In this document: positions 37,756 to 47,462 of the stretch, one piece after another | Numbering within the stretch: the stretch's first letter is position 1 | Layout of the letters: each line of letters opens with the position of its first letter | Source: Xylocopilactobacillus apicola | Lineage (GTDB): Bacteria > Bacillota > Bacilli > Lactobacillales > Lactobacillaceae | NCBI RefSeq assembly: GCF_033095985.1 | Contig: NZ_AP026802.1 | Span: forward strand, 1,364,001-1,428,000 | Direction: 5' to 3' | DNA: 64,000 nt | Notes under the pieces: model-generated | Databases searched by the model: none | Told to the model about the DNA's origin: nothing | The model's input: only the letters and a program-made list of their open reading frames with translations | Made by a program: the position numbers and the translations under genes

Positions 37756-37784
37756 ACTATAGATCGTTTTAATTGAAAAGTCAA
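37756..37784 (-). promoter_or_regulatory. Promoter of the structured RNA unit
   Basis: TTGACT (37779-37784) and TATAGT (37756-37761) on the minus strand with exactly 17 nt between. A strong sigma-A promoter, independent of the divergent fruRKA operon. Confidence 0.8.
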
Positions 37785-37797
37785 ATTAAATTTTATG

Positions 37798-37823
37798 TGA
37801 TTGTTTTTGATTGTTTATGATGG
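37798..37823 (+). promoter_or_regulatory. 10-bp direct repeats, likely FruR (DeoR-family) operator
   Basis: TGATTGTTTT, TGATTGTTTA and TGATGG occur head to tail with exact 10-bp phasing upstream of fruR. DeoR-family sugar regulators bind such direct repeats. A TACAAT -10 lies just downstream. Confidence 0.6.
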
Positions 37824-37874
37824 ATTTTGCTTCTTTTAAGTGCTACAATGTCTTTTGAAAGGAAGTGATCGAAT

Positions 37875-38582
37875 ATGTTGAGAGCTGAACGTCATCGAAA
37901 AATTCTTTCTTTTCTAGAGGAAAATAACTTTTTAGATACCCAGGCTGCAACTAAATTGCTTGATTCAAGCTTAGCCACAGTTCGACGTGATTTTTCTTAT
38001 TTAGAGGCCAAAGGGGAAATCACCAGGATTCACGGTGGTGCAAAACTTATTGAAAAAGACCAAATTGAGTTTAGTTTTTCTGAAAAATTAAATCGCTCAA
38101 TGACGGCCAAGAGAAAAATTGCCAAGAAAGCTGCATCTTTAGTGCCAGATCGAGTTTGTCTTTACCTCGATGCTGGTACAACAACCTTACAAATGGTTGA
38201 TTTATTACCTAAAAATGTCAAAATCGTAACCAATTCCGTCAACATTGCTCATCAGGCTTTGACACAAGATTTAAGAACAATTTTGATTGGTGGCGAGATT
38301 AAAAAATCAACTGATGCAATGATTGGACCAATTACTTTAAACCAGCTGAAGCAATTTCATTTTGGTCTAAGTTTTATTGGAATCAACGGGGTTTGTGATC
38401 AATTTGGTTATACAACGCCCGATCCCGAAGAAGCAATTGTTAAACAGCAGGCGCTTATTCAGAGCGATCAATCATACTTTTTAGCTGACCAGAGCAAAAT
38501 GGAGCAAAAATTTCTTGCAAAAGTTGCCGATTTAAAAGATTATCCTCTAATTACAGAAAAAATTAAAAAGGAGCAGCAATGA
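37875..38582 (+). CDS. fruR: DeoR-family fructose operon regulator
   Basis: 235 residues. N-terminal DeoR HTH (RHRKILSFLEENNFLDTQAA, then SLATVRRDFSYLEAKGEITRIHGGA). The C-terminal sugar-phosphate-binding domain has LDAGTTTLQ and TNSVNIA. It is the first gene of fruRKA and overlaps fruK by 4 nt (ATGA). Fructose-1-phosphate is the expected inducer (family knowledge). A direct-repeat operator lies upstream. Confidence 0.93.
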   Translation: MLRAERHRKILSFLEENNFLDTQAATKLLDSSLATVRRDFSYLEAKGEITRIHGGAKLIEKDQIEFSFSEKLNRSMTAKRKIAKKAASLVPDRVCLYLDAGTTTLQMVDLLPKNVKIVTNSVNIAHQALTQDLRTILIGGEIKKSTDAMIGPITLNQLKQFHFGLSFIGINGVCDQFGYTTPDPEEAIVKQQALIQSDQSYFLADQSKMEQKFLAKVADLKDYPLITEKIKKEQQ

Positions 38583-39490
38583 TTTATACGATTACAGCAA
38601 ATCCATCAATCGATTATGTCCTTAGTCTTGATAAGCTCAACTTGGGCGAAGTCAATCGAACCGAAACATCATATATGTTTGCTGGCGGCAAGGGAATCAA
38701 CGTGTCACGGATTCTTGGTAATCTCAGACTTGATTCCGTCGCTTGGGGATTTATTGGTGGATCAACTGGTGAATTCATTAAGAAGACTTTAACAAAAGCC
38801 GCCATCGAAACCCAGTTTACTAATATCAAGGAAGATACAAGAACTAATGTCAAAATAAAGGCCCAGCAAGAGACCGAAATTAATTGTGCTGGACCAACGA
38901 TTACTCATAATGAACTAGAAGATTTCATGAGTAATTTTGCCATGCTTAACTCTGGGGATATCGTTGTTGCTTCTGGCTCGGTCCCTCCTTCTTTGGGTAA
39001 AGAATTTTACCCTGAGATTATCAAAGCAGTCGCCGATCACCACGCAGAGTTTGTAATCGATACGACTGGTCAGGCGCTACTTGATATTTTGCCTTCACAT
39101 CCACTGCTTGTTAAACCTAATCGCGAAGAATTATCAGAGATGTTTAACGTCAAATTGGATCAAATGTCAGATGTAATTCACTATGGCAAAGAATTGTTAA
39201 AAATGGGCGCCCAACACGTAATTGTTTCAATGGGAGGCGACGGAGCAGTGATGATCACTCCTGATCACGTCTACCAATCCATTCCGATTAAAATTACGAT
39301 CAAAAATTCAGTTGGTGCTGGTGATTCAATGGTAGCTGGATTTGTTGGAGAATACCACGCCAAAAAGAATTCGCTTGATGCATTTAAACTTGGAGTGGCT
39401 TGCGGATCAGCAACCGCCGCGTCGGAAGACCTGGCACAAGCGTCATTAATTAAAGAAATGCTTGCAAAAGCAGAAATAAACGAGATTTAG
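38579..39490 (+). CDS. fruK: 1-phosphofructokinase
   Basis: 303-residue PfkB-family kinase phosphorylating fructose-1-P to fructose-1,6-bisphosphate. PfkB signatures are FAGGKGINVSRIL (substrate side) and SVGAGDSMVAGFVG (catalytic Asp in GAGD). AAGGAG precedes the ATG, which lies inside the end of fruR. fruA follows 9 nt later. Confidence 0.96.
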   Translation: MIYTITANPSIDYVLSLDKLNLGEVNRTETSYMFAGGKGINVSRILGNLRLDSVAWGFIGGSTGEFIKKTLTKAAIETQFTNIKEDTRTNVKIKAQQETEINCAGPTITHNELEDFMSNFAMLNSGDIVVASGSVPPSLGKEFYPEIIKAVADHHAEFVIDTTGQALLDILPSHPLLVKPNREELSEMFNVKLDQMSDVIHYGKELLKMGAQHVIVSMGGDGAVMITPDHVYQSIPIKITIKNSVGAGDSMVAGFVGEYHAKKNSLDAFKLGVACGSATAASEDLAQASLIKEMLAKAEINEI

Positions 39491-39499
39491 GAGGAAGAT

Positions 39500-41452
39500 A
39501 TGAATATTATTGATCTTTTAGATCCTAATGTTATGATCTTAGATTTAAAGGCTAAAAATAAAGCTGAAGCAATTGATGAGATGGCTGCTTCAATGGAAAA
39601 AGGCGGCATTATCAATGATATAGGAAAATTTAAAGAAGGAATTTGGAACCGGGAAAAACAAACTTCGACTGGGCTAGGAGAAGGAATTGCAATGCCGCAT
39701 ACAAAAAACTCTGCGGTTAACAAAGCAACAGTTCTTTTTGCCAAAAGCAACGATGGAATTGATTATGAAGCTTTAGACGGTCAGCCTGTTTACGTTTTCT
39801 TCATGATTGCGGCACCTGATGGAGCCAACGATACGCATTTGCAAGCCCTCGCTTCATTGTCGCGTTATCTGATGAAAGATGGTTTTGTCGACAAGCTTCG
39901 TTTAACCAAAACTCCTCAAGATGTTATTGATCTTTTTAAAAATACAAAAATTGACGATGACGAAGAAGAAAGCGAACCAGAACCAACTGACAACGCCGAT
40001 CGTCCTTATTTAGTCGCTGTTACTGCTTGTACGACCGGAATCGCGCACACCTACATGGCAGAAGAAGCTTTGAAAAAGGAAGCTGCTAAAGAAAACATTG
40101 ATATCAAAGTTGAAACCAACGGTGCAAGCGGCGTTGAACATCGTTTGACGGCTAGTGAAATCGAAAAAGCTGCTGGCATCATTGTTGCTGCTGACAAAAA
40201 AGTGGAAATGGATCGTTTTAACGGCAAGCATTTGGTTCAAAGGCCAGTGGCTGCCGGAATTCGCGAACCTGAAAAATTAATTTCCGAAGCATTGAGTGGA
40301 AATGCGCCAATTTTTCATAGTGATAACGAAAATAGCTCCTCTTCTGAGAGCGATGGCGATAAAAAGAGCGTTGGTGGTGCTTTTTATCAACACTTGATGA
40401 GCGGTGTTTCGGCAATGCTTCCTTTCGTTATCGGTGGCGGAATTGCAATTGCACTAGCATTTTTAATTGATCAGACCATGGGAGTTCCGCACAATGCTCT
40501 ATCGCAACTTGGAACTTACCACCCGATCGCAGCGTTCTTTAAGCAAATCGGTAATGCAGCGTTTAACTTTATGTTGCCGGTATTAGCAGGATATATTGCC
40601 TATTCGATGGCTGAAAAACCTGGTTTAGTTGCAGGATTTGTGGCTGGATCGCTTGCTGCAAGTGGTTATAATTTAAACAACATTGGTCTTGATCCTAAAA
40701 ATGCTCCCATCCCTTCCGGATTTCTTGGCGCGTTAGTCGGCGGTTTTCTGGCCGGATGGCTGATGTTACTTCTTAAAAAATGGTTCAAAGGTGCGCCTCG
40801 TTCAATTGAAGGAATTATTTCGATTCTAGTGTACCCAGTGCTCGGCGTCATTATCACTGGATTTATGATGCTGATTATAAATATCCCGATGGGCTGGATC
40901 AACCAAGGAATAAATGGATTTTTAACAAGTTTAACTGGAACTAATGCTGCAATTCTTGGGCTAATCGTCGGTGGAATGATGGCGATCGACATGGGTGGTC
41001 CCTTCAACAAAGCGGCTTATGTATTTGGAACTGCAACCATTGCTAGCACCGTTTCAACTGGCGGTAGTGTCGCAATGGCCTCAGTTATGGCTGGAGGAAT
41101 GACTCCCCCGTTGGCAATTTTTGTAGCTTCCATTTTATTTAAAAACAAGTTTACAGTTCAAGAGAGAGAGGCAGGACTAACTAATATTATTATGGGCCTC
41201 TCATTTATCACCGAAGGAGCAATTCCTTTTGCTGCTAGCGATCCTGCTCGAGCAATTCCATCATTTGTAGTCGGATCCGCTGTTGCCGGTGGATTAGTTG
41301 GAATGTCTGGTATCAAGCTCCTCGCTCCTCACGGTGGAATTTTCGTCATTGCTTTAACATCAAATCCTCTCCTTTACTTACTGTATATAGCAATTGGTGC
41401 AATCATTTCAGGCGTAATCTTAGGTCTGTTAAGAAAACCAGTTGAAGCTTAA
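39500..41452 (+). CDS. fruA: PTS fructose transporter subunit IIABC
   Basis: 650 residues. IIA at about 1-150 (active His in GIAMPHTKN), IIB at about 170-270 (Cys in VTACTTGIAHTYMAEEAL), and IIC at about 295-650 with multiple helices, including GGMMAIDMGGPFNKAAY. A Ser/Glu-rich linker separates IIB and IIC. It imports fructose as fructose-1-P, the FruK substrate. GGAGG precedes the ATG. Confidence 0.97.
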   Translation: MNIIDLLDPNVMILDLKAKNKAEAIDEMAASMEKGGIINDIGKFKEGIWNREKQTSTGLGEGIAMPHTKNSAVNKATVLFAKSNDGIDYEALDGQPVYVFFMIAAPDGANDTHLQALASLSRYLMKDGFVDKLRLTKTPQDVIDLFKNTKIDDDEEESEPEPTDNADRPYLVAVTACTTGIAHTYMAEEALKKEAAKENIDIKVETNGASGVEHRLTASEIEKAAGIIVAADKKVEMDRFNGKHLVQRPVAAGIREPEKLISEALSGNAPIFHSDNENSSSSESDGDKKSVGGAFYQHLMSGVSAMLPFVIGGGIAIALAFLIDQTMGVPHNALSQLGTYHPIAAFFKQIGNAAFNFMLPVLAGYIAYSMAEKPGLVAGFVAGSLAASGYNLNNIGLDPKNAPIPSGFLGALVGGFLAGWLMLLLKKWFKGAPRSIEGIISILVYPVLGVIITGFMMLIINIPMGWINQGINGFLTSLTGTNAAILGLIVGGMMAIDMGGPFNKAAYVFGTATIASTVSTGGSVAMASVMAGGMTPPLAIFVASILFKNKFTVQEREAGLTNIIMGLSFITEGAIPFAASDPARAIPSFVVGSAVAGGLVGMSGIKLLAPHGGIFVIALTSNPLLYLLYIAIGAIISGVILGLLRKPVEA

Positions 41453-41456
41453 TTTT

Positions 41457-41492
41457 AAAGGGCTAAGAAATTCAATTTCTTGCTCTTTTTTA
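41457..41492 (+). terminator. Terminator of fruRKA
   Basis: AAGGGC-T-AAGAAAT-TCA-ATTTCTT-GCTCTT forms a 13-bp stem ending in T-rich sequence, directly after fruA. Confidence 0.82.
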
Positions 41493-41913
41493 TTTGTTCC
41501 GTTATCATTACTTTAAATAAAGGGGGAATAATTTTACTTGCTCACGGCCAAATTAAAAATGCTTCTTTGTGAATCAAAAAGATGTTATGACTATTAATTA
41601 CTTGCCTGATCTGTGGTTGAACCAATTAAAGAAGATGGTTCTAACTAAAATAAATGACTTATCTGACCGAATAAATTTGCTTTTTTGGCTGATTTATTCG
41701 GCGGTACTCCCTTTAATGTTGCAGCAAGAACAGTTTCAACATCGGGCATTGATATCTGATCTTAGTCTCTCAATGTTACTTGTTAATTATTCTGTGCGTC
41801 TAGTTTATTCAGATATCAATCAGATTTCCAACTATTTGATCAAGATCGAGTGTATGGATGTTAACAAATTTGATCCCACGTTAGAAATCAAATTTAGATT
41901 GGAGGAACCAAAA
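41493..41913 (+). other. Spacer with open frame of doubtful coding value
   Basis: About 420 nt before the Ltp-type gene. A frame is open from GTG 41569 in phase with the downstream gene, but no start in it has a ribosome site. A 10-bp inverted repeat CCGAATAAAT/ATTTATTCGG lies within. It may be a decayed upstream gene or a 5' leader. Confidence 0.45.
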
Positions 41914-42641
41914 ATGTCATCCAAGCAAAAAAAACAACGAAGATTCTATCAGTTTTGGGAATTTTGGTTTATTTTAGTTTTAAGCACTTGTGCTTTTATA
42001 TCGTTTAAACCAATATCTGTGATTCTGCCCAACGTCACACTTCCATCAAATAGTAAAACTATTAAAATCGCTCAAAAAGTTGCAAACGATGGCGACTATA
42101 AATCCAAAAACAATGTTTATGACTATTTGGTTCAAAAAAAGGAATCAACACTTGGTTTGCCCGTAGCGCTGTCAATCAAATAAAAGTTGATTGGTCCAAA
42201 CAAGCCCTTTTGAACGCACAAAAATCCTGCAAAAATCACCCCTACTCAGCAGTTGCGCTAAAAGATCATCTAATTGCCGCGGAAAACGAAGATTTCTCTT
42301 CGCAAGAAGTCGAATATGCGATGAAACATCTTAATGTTAAATGGAACAAAATGGCTTTGAAACAGGCTAAATCTTACGCAAAGGATATGATTTGTTCAAA
42401 AAAAGTACTCCGTGACAGATTGACCCAATCCGTCTCAGATGGCGGAAGTGCTTATACTGCCGCCCAAGCTCAATTTGCTGTTAAAAACTTAAAAGTTAAC
42501 TGGAACAAAAACGCGTTGGAAGAAGCTAAATCCCTTAAGCGTCAAGGTAATTCTCGTTCTTTTATTGAGCAAGCCTTAAAAAAATCTGAGTATAGTTACG
42601 AAAAAAGCGAAATTGATTATGCGATGAAAAACTTAAAATAG
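41914..42641 (+). CDS. Ltp-repeat surface protein, split at a slippery A-AAA-AAG (frameshift)
   Basis: ATG 41914 has GGAGG 10 nt upstream. It encodes a membrane anchor (about 15-38) and the first Ltp-like helix pair, then reaches a stop at 42181. At 42135-42141 the zero frame reads A AAA AAG. A -1 shift there continues as KGINTWFARSAVNQIKVDW into about three more Ltp repeats to 42641 (host cell surface-exposed lipoprotein family, PF07553 type). This is either a programmed -1 frameshift or loss of one A from a run of eight. No good lipobox is seen. Confidence 0.7.
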
Positions 42642-42653
42642 ACGGGGCATCTG

Positions 42654-43445
42654 ATGAAATACTACGACCAACATCTACATACTTATTTTTCCTTTGATTC
42701 TAAAGAGCAATTCAAAAATTATTTGATAAATAAACCCAGATATTTTGTCTCGACTGATCATTTTGATCTTCACAACCCCCTTGTTAATTTCGAAGATAGT
42801 ATTCCTAATTACGAATTGTACGCCGATAAATTATCAGAATTGGCCCAAAATTATCCAACTCAATTTATAAAAGGGATCGAAATCGGTGTCGTTCCTGGTC
42901 AGGAAAACAAAATCAACGAATATCTTAAACGACATCCATATGATTTAAAAATTACCAGTATTCATCAAAACGGAAAATTTGACTACATGGATGATATTGT
43001 TTTACAAAATGATAAATTTAAGATTGCTAAGGAGTACTTTGAGCAAATGAATTTTGTTTTGGATAAATTTTACGAAGGGGATATTTTAGCTCATTTTGAC
43101 TATGGGCTTAGACGCTTCGATTTTACTATAGCAGAACTTGAACAAAATTTTGAACCTTTACTAATTCAAATTTTTTCCAAAGCAATAAAATTAGGCATGG
43201 CTTTTGAGCTAAATAGTAAAAGCTTTACTCGCTACCACAACGAAAATCTTTATCGCTATGCAGTCCCTCTTTACTTAAGTTTGGGCGGAAAATCATTTAC
43301 TCTAGACTCCGATGCCCATGTTGCCGCTGATTATCAGCTCGGCTTTGAGAAAATGGCAGCTTTGCTGCAAGAATTTAAGGTCAGTGAGCTGACTATCATT
43401 CAGGGACGCGAGAGATTTCAAGTCCCAATTCCAACCAAATTTTAA
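42654..43445 (+). CDS. PHP-domain phosphatase, histidinol-phosphatase-like
   Basis: 263 residues. Metal-binding motifs of the PHP fold: DQHLHTYFS near the start, STDHFD near residue 37, GIEIGVV, SIHQNG, LAHFDYG and LDSDAHVA near the end. It resembles HisK-type histidinol-phosphatases. No other his genes are nearby, so a different phosphoester could be its substrate. It follows the Ltp-type gene by 12 nt. Confidence 0.88.
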   Translation: MKYYDQHLHTYFSFDSKEQFKNYLINKPRYFVSTDHFDLHNPLVNFEDSIPNYELYADKLSELAQNYPTQFIKGIEIGVVPGQENKINEYLKRHPYDLKITSIHQNGKFDYMDDIVLQNDKFKIAKEYFEQMNFVLDKFYEGDILAHFDYGLRRFDFTIAELEQNFEPLLIQIFSKAIKLGMAFELNSKSFTRYHNENLYRYAVPLYLSLGGKSFTLDSDAHVAADYQLGFEKMAALLQEFKVSELTIIQGRERFQVPIPTKF

Positions 43446-43464
43446 AAATTAATTAGAGGATATT

Positions 43465-44190
43465 ATGTACCGTCGACCAGAAAAAAAGAAGAAAAATTCA
43501 TCATTAACTATTATTACTGTAATTACGATTGCCGTGCTTTTGTTTCTTATCATGGTGCTAACGGCAAGTCTACGAACAATGCAGGCTGATAAGTCTAAAG
43601 AAACTCCTATTCAATCGACAAGTAGTACACAAAGTTCCAGTGCAGCAAGTAGTTTAACTGTGGCTAGTTCTAGTTCTAAAAATCAAGATAATGTTAATCC
43701 TTCCAAAACCCCTACTTCTGTTGTCATTACTGATCTTAACAAATATAACGATTTAGATGGAAATTATAAAACCATCGATGGAGCATTATGCACCTTATCT
43801 TTTGACCAAAAAATATTCACTCAAGAATCACCTGGAAAACAACAAGTTTACTATTTTGATAAGGTCATGCGTCACCCCGATGAGACTTTAGTCATCAACG
43901 TCAGTGGTGACTATCACTATAATGCATACGATGGTAAAGGAGACCAAACCATGAAAATGTATTTGAGTTTACTATTAGCTCCACCCGGAAATACCGTAAG
44001 AAAAAATTGGCAAACTGGTGATGAGATTAATGATGTGACCAATAAAGATGTGGCTCGTTTCGCTATTGCTTCTTCAAATGACAACGGTAAAACCTTTAAT
44101 ATGACTCCTGCCTATCGTAATTTTGAAACAGATGGTCATGCATCACAAAATCAACAGTCAGAACTTTTTTTATTTAATAGCGAAAACTAA
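43465..44190 (+). CDS. Membrane-anchored Ser/Thr-rich extracytoplasmic protein, unknown
   Basis: 241 residues. A basic N-terminus (YRRPEKKKKNSS) and one helix (about 14-33) suggest an uncleaved anchor. A Ser-rich linker of about 45 residues follows, then a folded C-terminal domain. That domain has no family I recognise. Residues such as VINVSGDYHYNAYDG suggest a beta-rich fold. AGAGGA precedes the ATG. Confidence 0.7.
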   Translation: MYRRPEKKKKNSSLTIITVITIAVLLFLIMVLTASLRTMQADKSKETPIQSTSSTQSSSAASSLTVASSSSKNQDNVNPSKTPTSVVITDLNKYNDLDGNYKTIDGALCTLSFDQKIFTQESPGKQQVYYFDKVMRHPDETLVINVSGDYHYNAYDGKGDQTMKMYLSLLLAPPGNTVRKNWQTGDEINDVTNKDVARFAIASSNDNGKTFNMTPAYRNFETDGHASQNQQSELFLFNSEN

Positions 44191-44191
44191 A

Positions 44192-44222
44192 AACACCAAC
44201 CACATAGGATTGATGTTTTTTT
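44192..44222. terminator. Terminator between convergent genes
   Basis: ACACCAACC and GGATTGATGT form an imperfect stem with A-run on one side and T-run on the other, between the Ser-rich gene (+) and the GH1 gene (-). Confidence 0.6.
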
Positions 44223-44223
44223 G

Positions 44224-45696
<1,473 letters not shown>

Positions 45697-45725
45697 TCAT
45701 ATTGTATCATTCGCTGCCGTGTCTA

Positions 45726-46568
45726 CTATATTTTTTTTCGCGCAACGATAGAAAAAGTTAGCGGAATGTGCGGTTGATCATCTGGCAGCACCCAACCTTC
45801 ATCAGATTCGCTAAATTTCAACATCGGTAAAGCTTTCCAATCAGTAATTTGTTCTTCCCCAATGGCTTCAATCGTCAACCCTGCAGCAATTAAAACATGG
45901 GTAATTTCCGCAAAATCATGCGCCCAATTATGGTTATGAGTATGCTTAATTTTGCCAGCTGAATCTGGTGTGTAGGAGGCGTTAGATTCATATGACACTT
46001 CAGTACCAGAAAAGTAATCCGCCACAATTTCTAATCCTTCGTTGTCTAAAGCAAAAAGCAGCGGATGATTATCACGAACCATAAATACCCCACCTGGTGC
46101 AAGTAGATCAGCAATTGACTGAGCCCAGTCATTTAAATCTGGCAGCCAAGTAATCGTTCCCGCGCTTGTTACAATTACGTCAAAGCTCGCCAATTGATCA
46201 GACATTTCTTTTACTGCATAACGAGCATCACTTTGAACATAATTAATTTTTGCCCCCGACTTTTTAGCAATCTTTTTGGCATAGTTCAATGAATTAGGAG
46301 AAAAGTCTAATCCGTGAACGTTTTTTGCACCTAAACGCCACCAACTCAATGTATCGGTGCCAATATGACACTGCAAATGTAAAAGTCGTTGGTCTTTAAT
46401 TGAATGTTTAGGAAGATATGGCGATAAAACTGCCAAATCCCTTTTAACCGTCGAAGTTATCGCATGCTCATCTTCAATTAATTTCTGGAGATCCCCATAC
46501 CCACCGTTAGCATGAACATCTGCGCGATCATCCCAATTGCTTCGATTTTCATTTATGTCTTGACTCAA
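45726..46568 (-). CDS. Class I SAM-dependent methyltransferase
   Basis: 280 residues. The SAM motif I is weakly conserved: LLHLQCHIGTDTLSWWRLGA, with the acidic motif II in VHGLDFS and post-motif VIVTSAGTITWLPDL. The start is TTG at 46568, preceded by AAAGGAA. Related proteins are annotated only as methyltransferase type 11/12; the substrate is unknown. It stands alone. Confidence 0.85.
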   Translation of the reverse strand: MSQDINENRSNWDDRADVHANGGYGDLQKLIEDEHAITSTVKRDLAVLSPYLPKHSIKDQRLLHLQCHIGTDTLSWWRLGAKNVHGLDFSPNSLNYAKKIAKKSGAKINYVQSDARYAVKEMSDQLASFDVIVTSAGTITWLPDLNDWAQSIADLLAPGGVFMVRDNHPLLFALDNEGLEIVADYFSGTEVSYESNASYTPDSAGKIKHTHNHNWAHDFAEITHVLIAAGLTIEAIGEEQITDWKALPMLKFSESDEGWVLPDDQPHIPLTFSIVARKKI

Positions 46569-46664
46569 AATTTCGTTCCTTTCGATTGAAAAAAATCATT
46601 ATTTGTCTACTATATTATCATATGAAAATCAAAAAAATCTTGAAAGACACTCTGACCCATCCTT

Positions 46665-47462
46665 TTGATCTTATTTCTTGCATTTTTGTGGGCACTTATT
46701 TCTGAATTACCCAGTTTAATTCCCGCAATCGAACAAAATCTTTGGCTTAGTTTATATAGTGAAGGCATCGCCATTGGATTGCTGTGGTGGCATTATCGTT
46801 CACAAGACGAAGTTATACTGTTCGCTAGAAAATCTTTAAAGCAACTTTACTTGATCGGATTTTTAAGCGGCATCGTTTGGTTCAGTTTCATTTGGCTCAT
46901 CTGTGTTCTACTCAAGGGATTTCAAGTCACCTTTTTATTTAAATGGACAAACTTAGGCCAAATCCTCCTTTATCTAGGTGGCTTCATGGTCCAAGGAATG
47001 TTTGAAGAATTACTATGCCGCGGATTTATCATGGGCAAAATTCTCCAAAAAAATTTGCCCATTACCGCCATCGTTGTAAATTCCCTATGTTTTGCATTTG
47101 CCCACTGTGCAAATGATGGAATTAATTTGCTTGCTTGGATTAATTTGTTAATCTTTGCTTTAACAATGTCAATTTTACGGCTGCAAACTGAAAGTTTATG
47201 GCTAATTGGAGCATTTCATAGTGCCTGGAATTTTGCTGAAGGCGTTATTTTCGGGACATCAGTCTCTGGTATTGCAAGCTTTGATTTAATTTTTAAATCC
47301 GTTTCCAGGAAAAATCATCCACTAATTAACGGAGGAATTTTTGGAATTGAAGCCAGCATCGTCGATTTAATTTGCGGAATTGCACTATTAATAATAGTTA
47401 GTTATCGATATTATATTAAATCTTCGCCTGCAAATCTCCACAAAATGGATCAACAGGATTAA
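46665..47462 (+). CDS. CPBP family intramembrane glutamic endopeptidase
   Basis: 265 residues from TTG 46665, a membrane protein with about eight helices. The catalytic motifs are EELLCRGF (Glu-Glu-x-x-x-Arg), FAHCAN and HSAWNFAEG. CPBP proteins include Rce1-like proteases and bacteriocin self-immunity proteins. No bacteriocin gene was seen nearby. The true start may be ATG 46622 (MKIKKILKDTLTHP) in another frame, so a single-base lesion near 46655-46665 is possible. It overlaps the convergent GH3 gene by 47 nt. Confidence 0.8.
   Translation: MILFLAFLWALISELPSLIPAIEQNLWLSLYSEGIAIGLLWWHYRSQDEVILFARKSLKQLYLIGFLSGIVWFSFIWLICVLLKGFQVTFLFKWTNLGQILLYLGGFMVQGMFEELLCRGFIMGKILQKNLPITAIVVNSLCFAFAHCANDGINLLAWINLLIFALTMSILRLQTESLWLIGAFHSAWNFAEGVIFGTSVSGIASFDLIFKSVSRKNHPLINGGIFGIEASIVDLICGIALLIIVSYRYYIKSSPANLHKMDQQD

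Noticed and set aside
41569-41913. N-terminal extension of the Ltp-type gene
   Set aside because: Open in frame, but no start codon has a ribosome site, whereas ATG 41914 has GGAGG.
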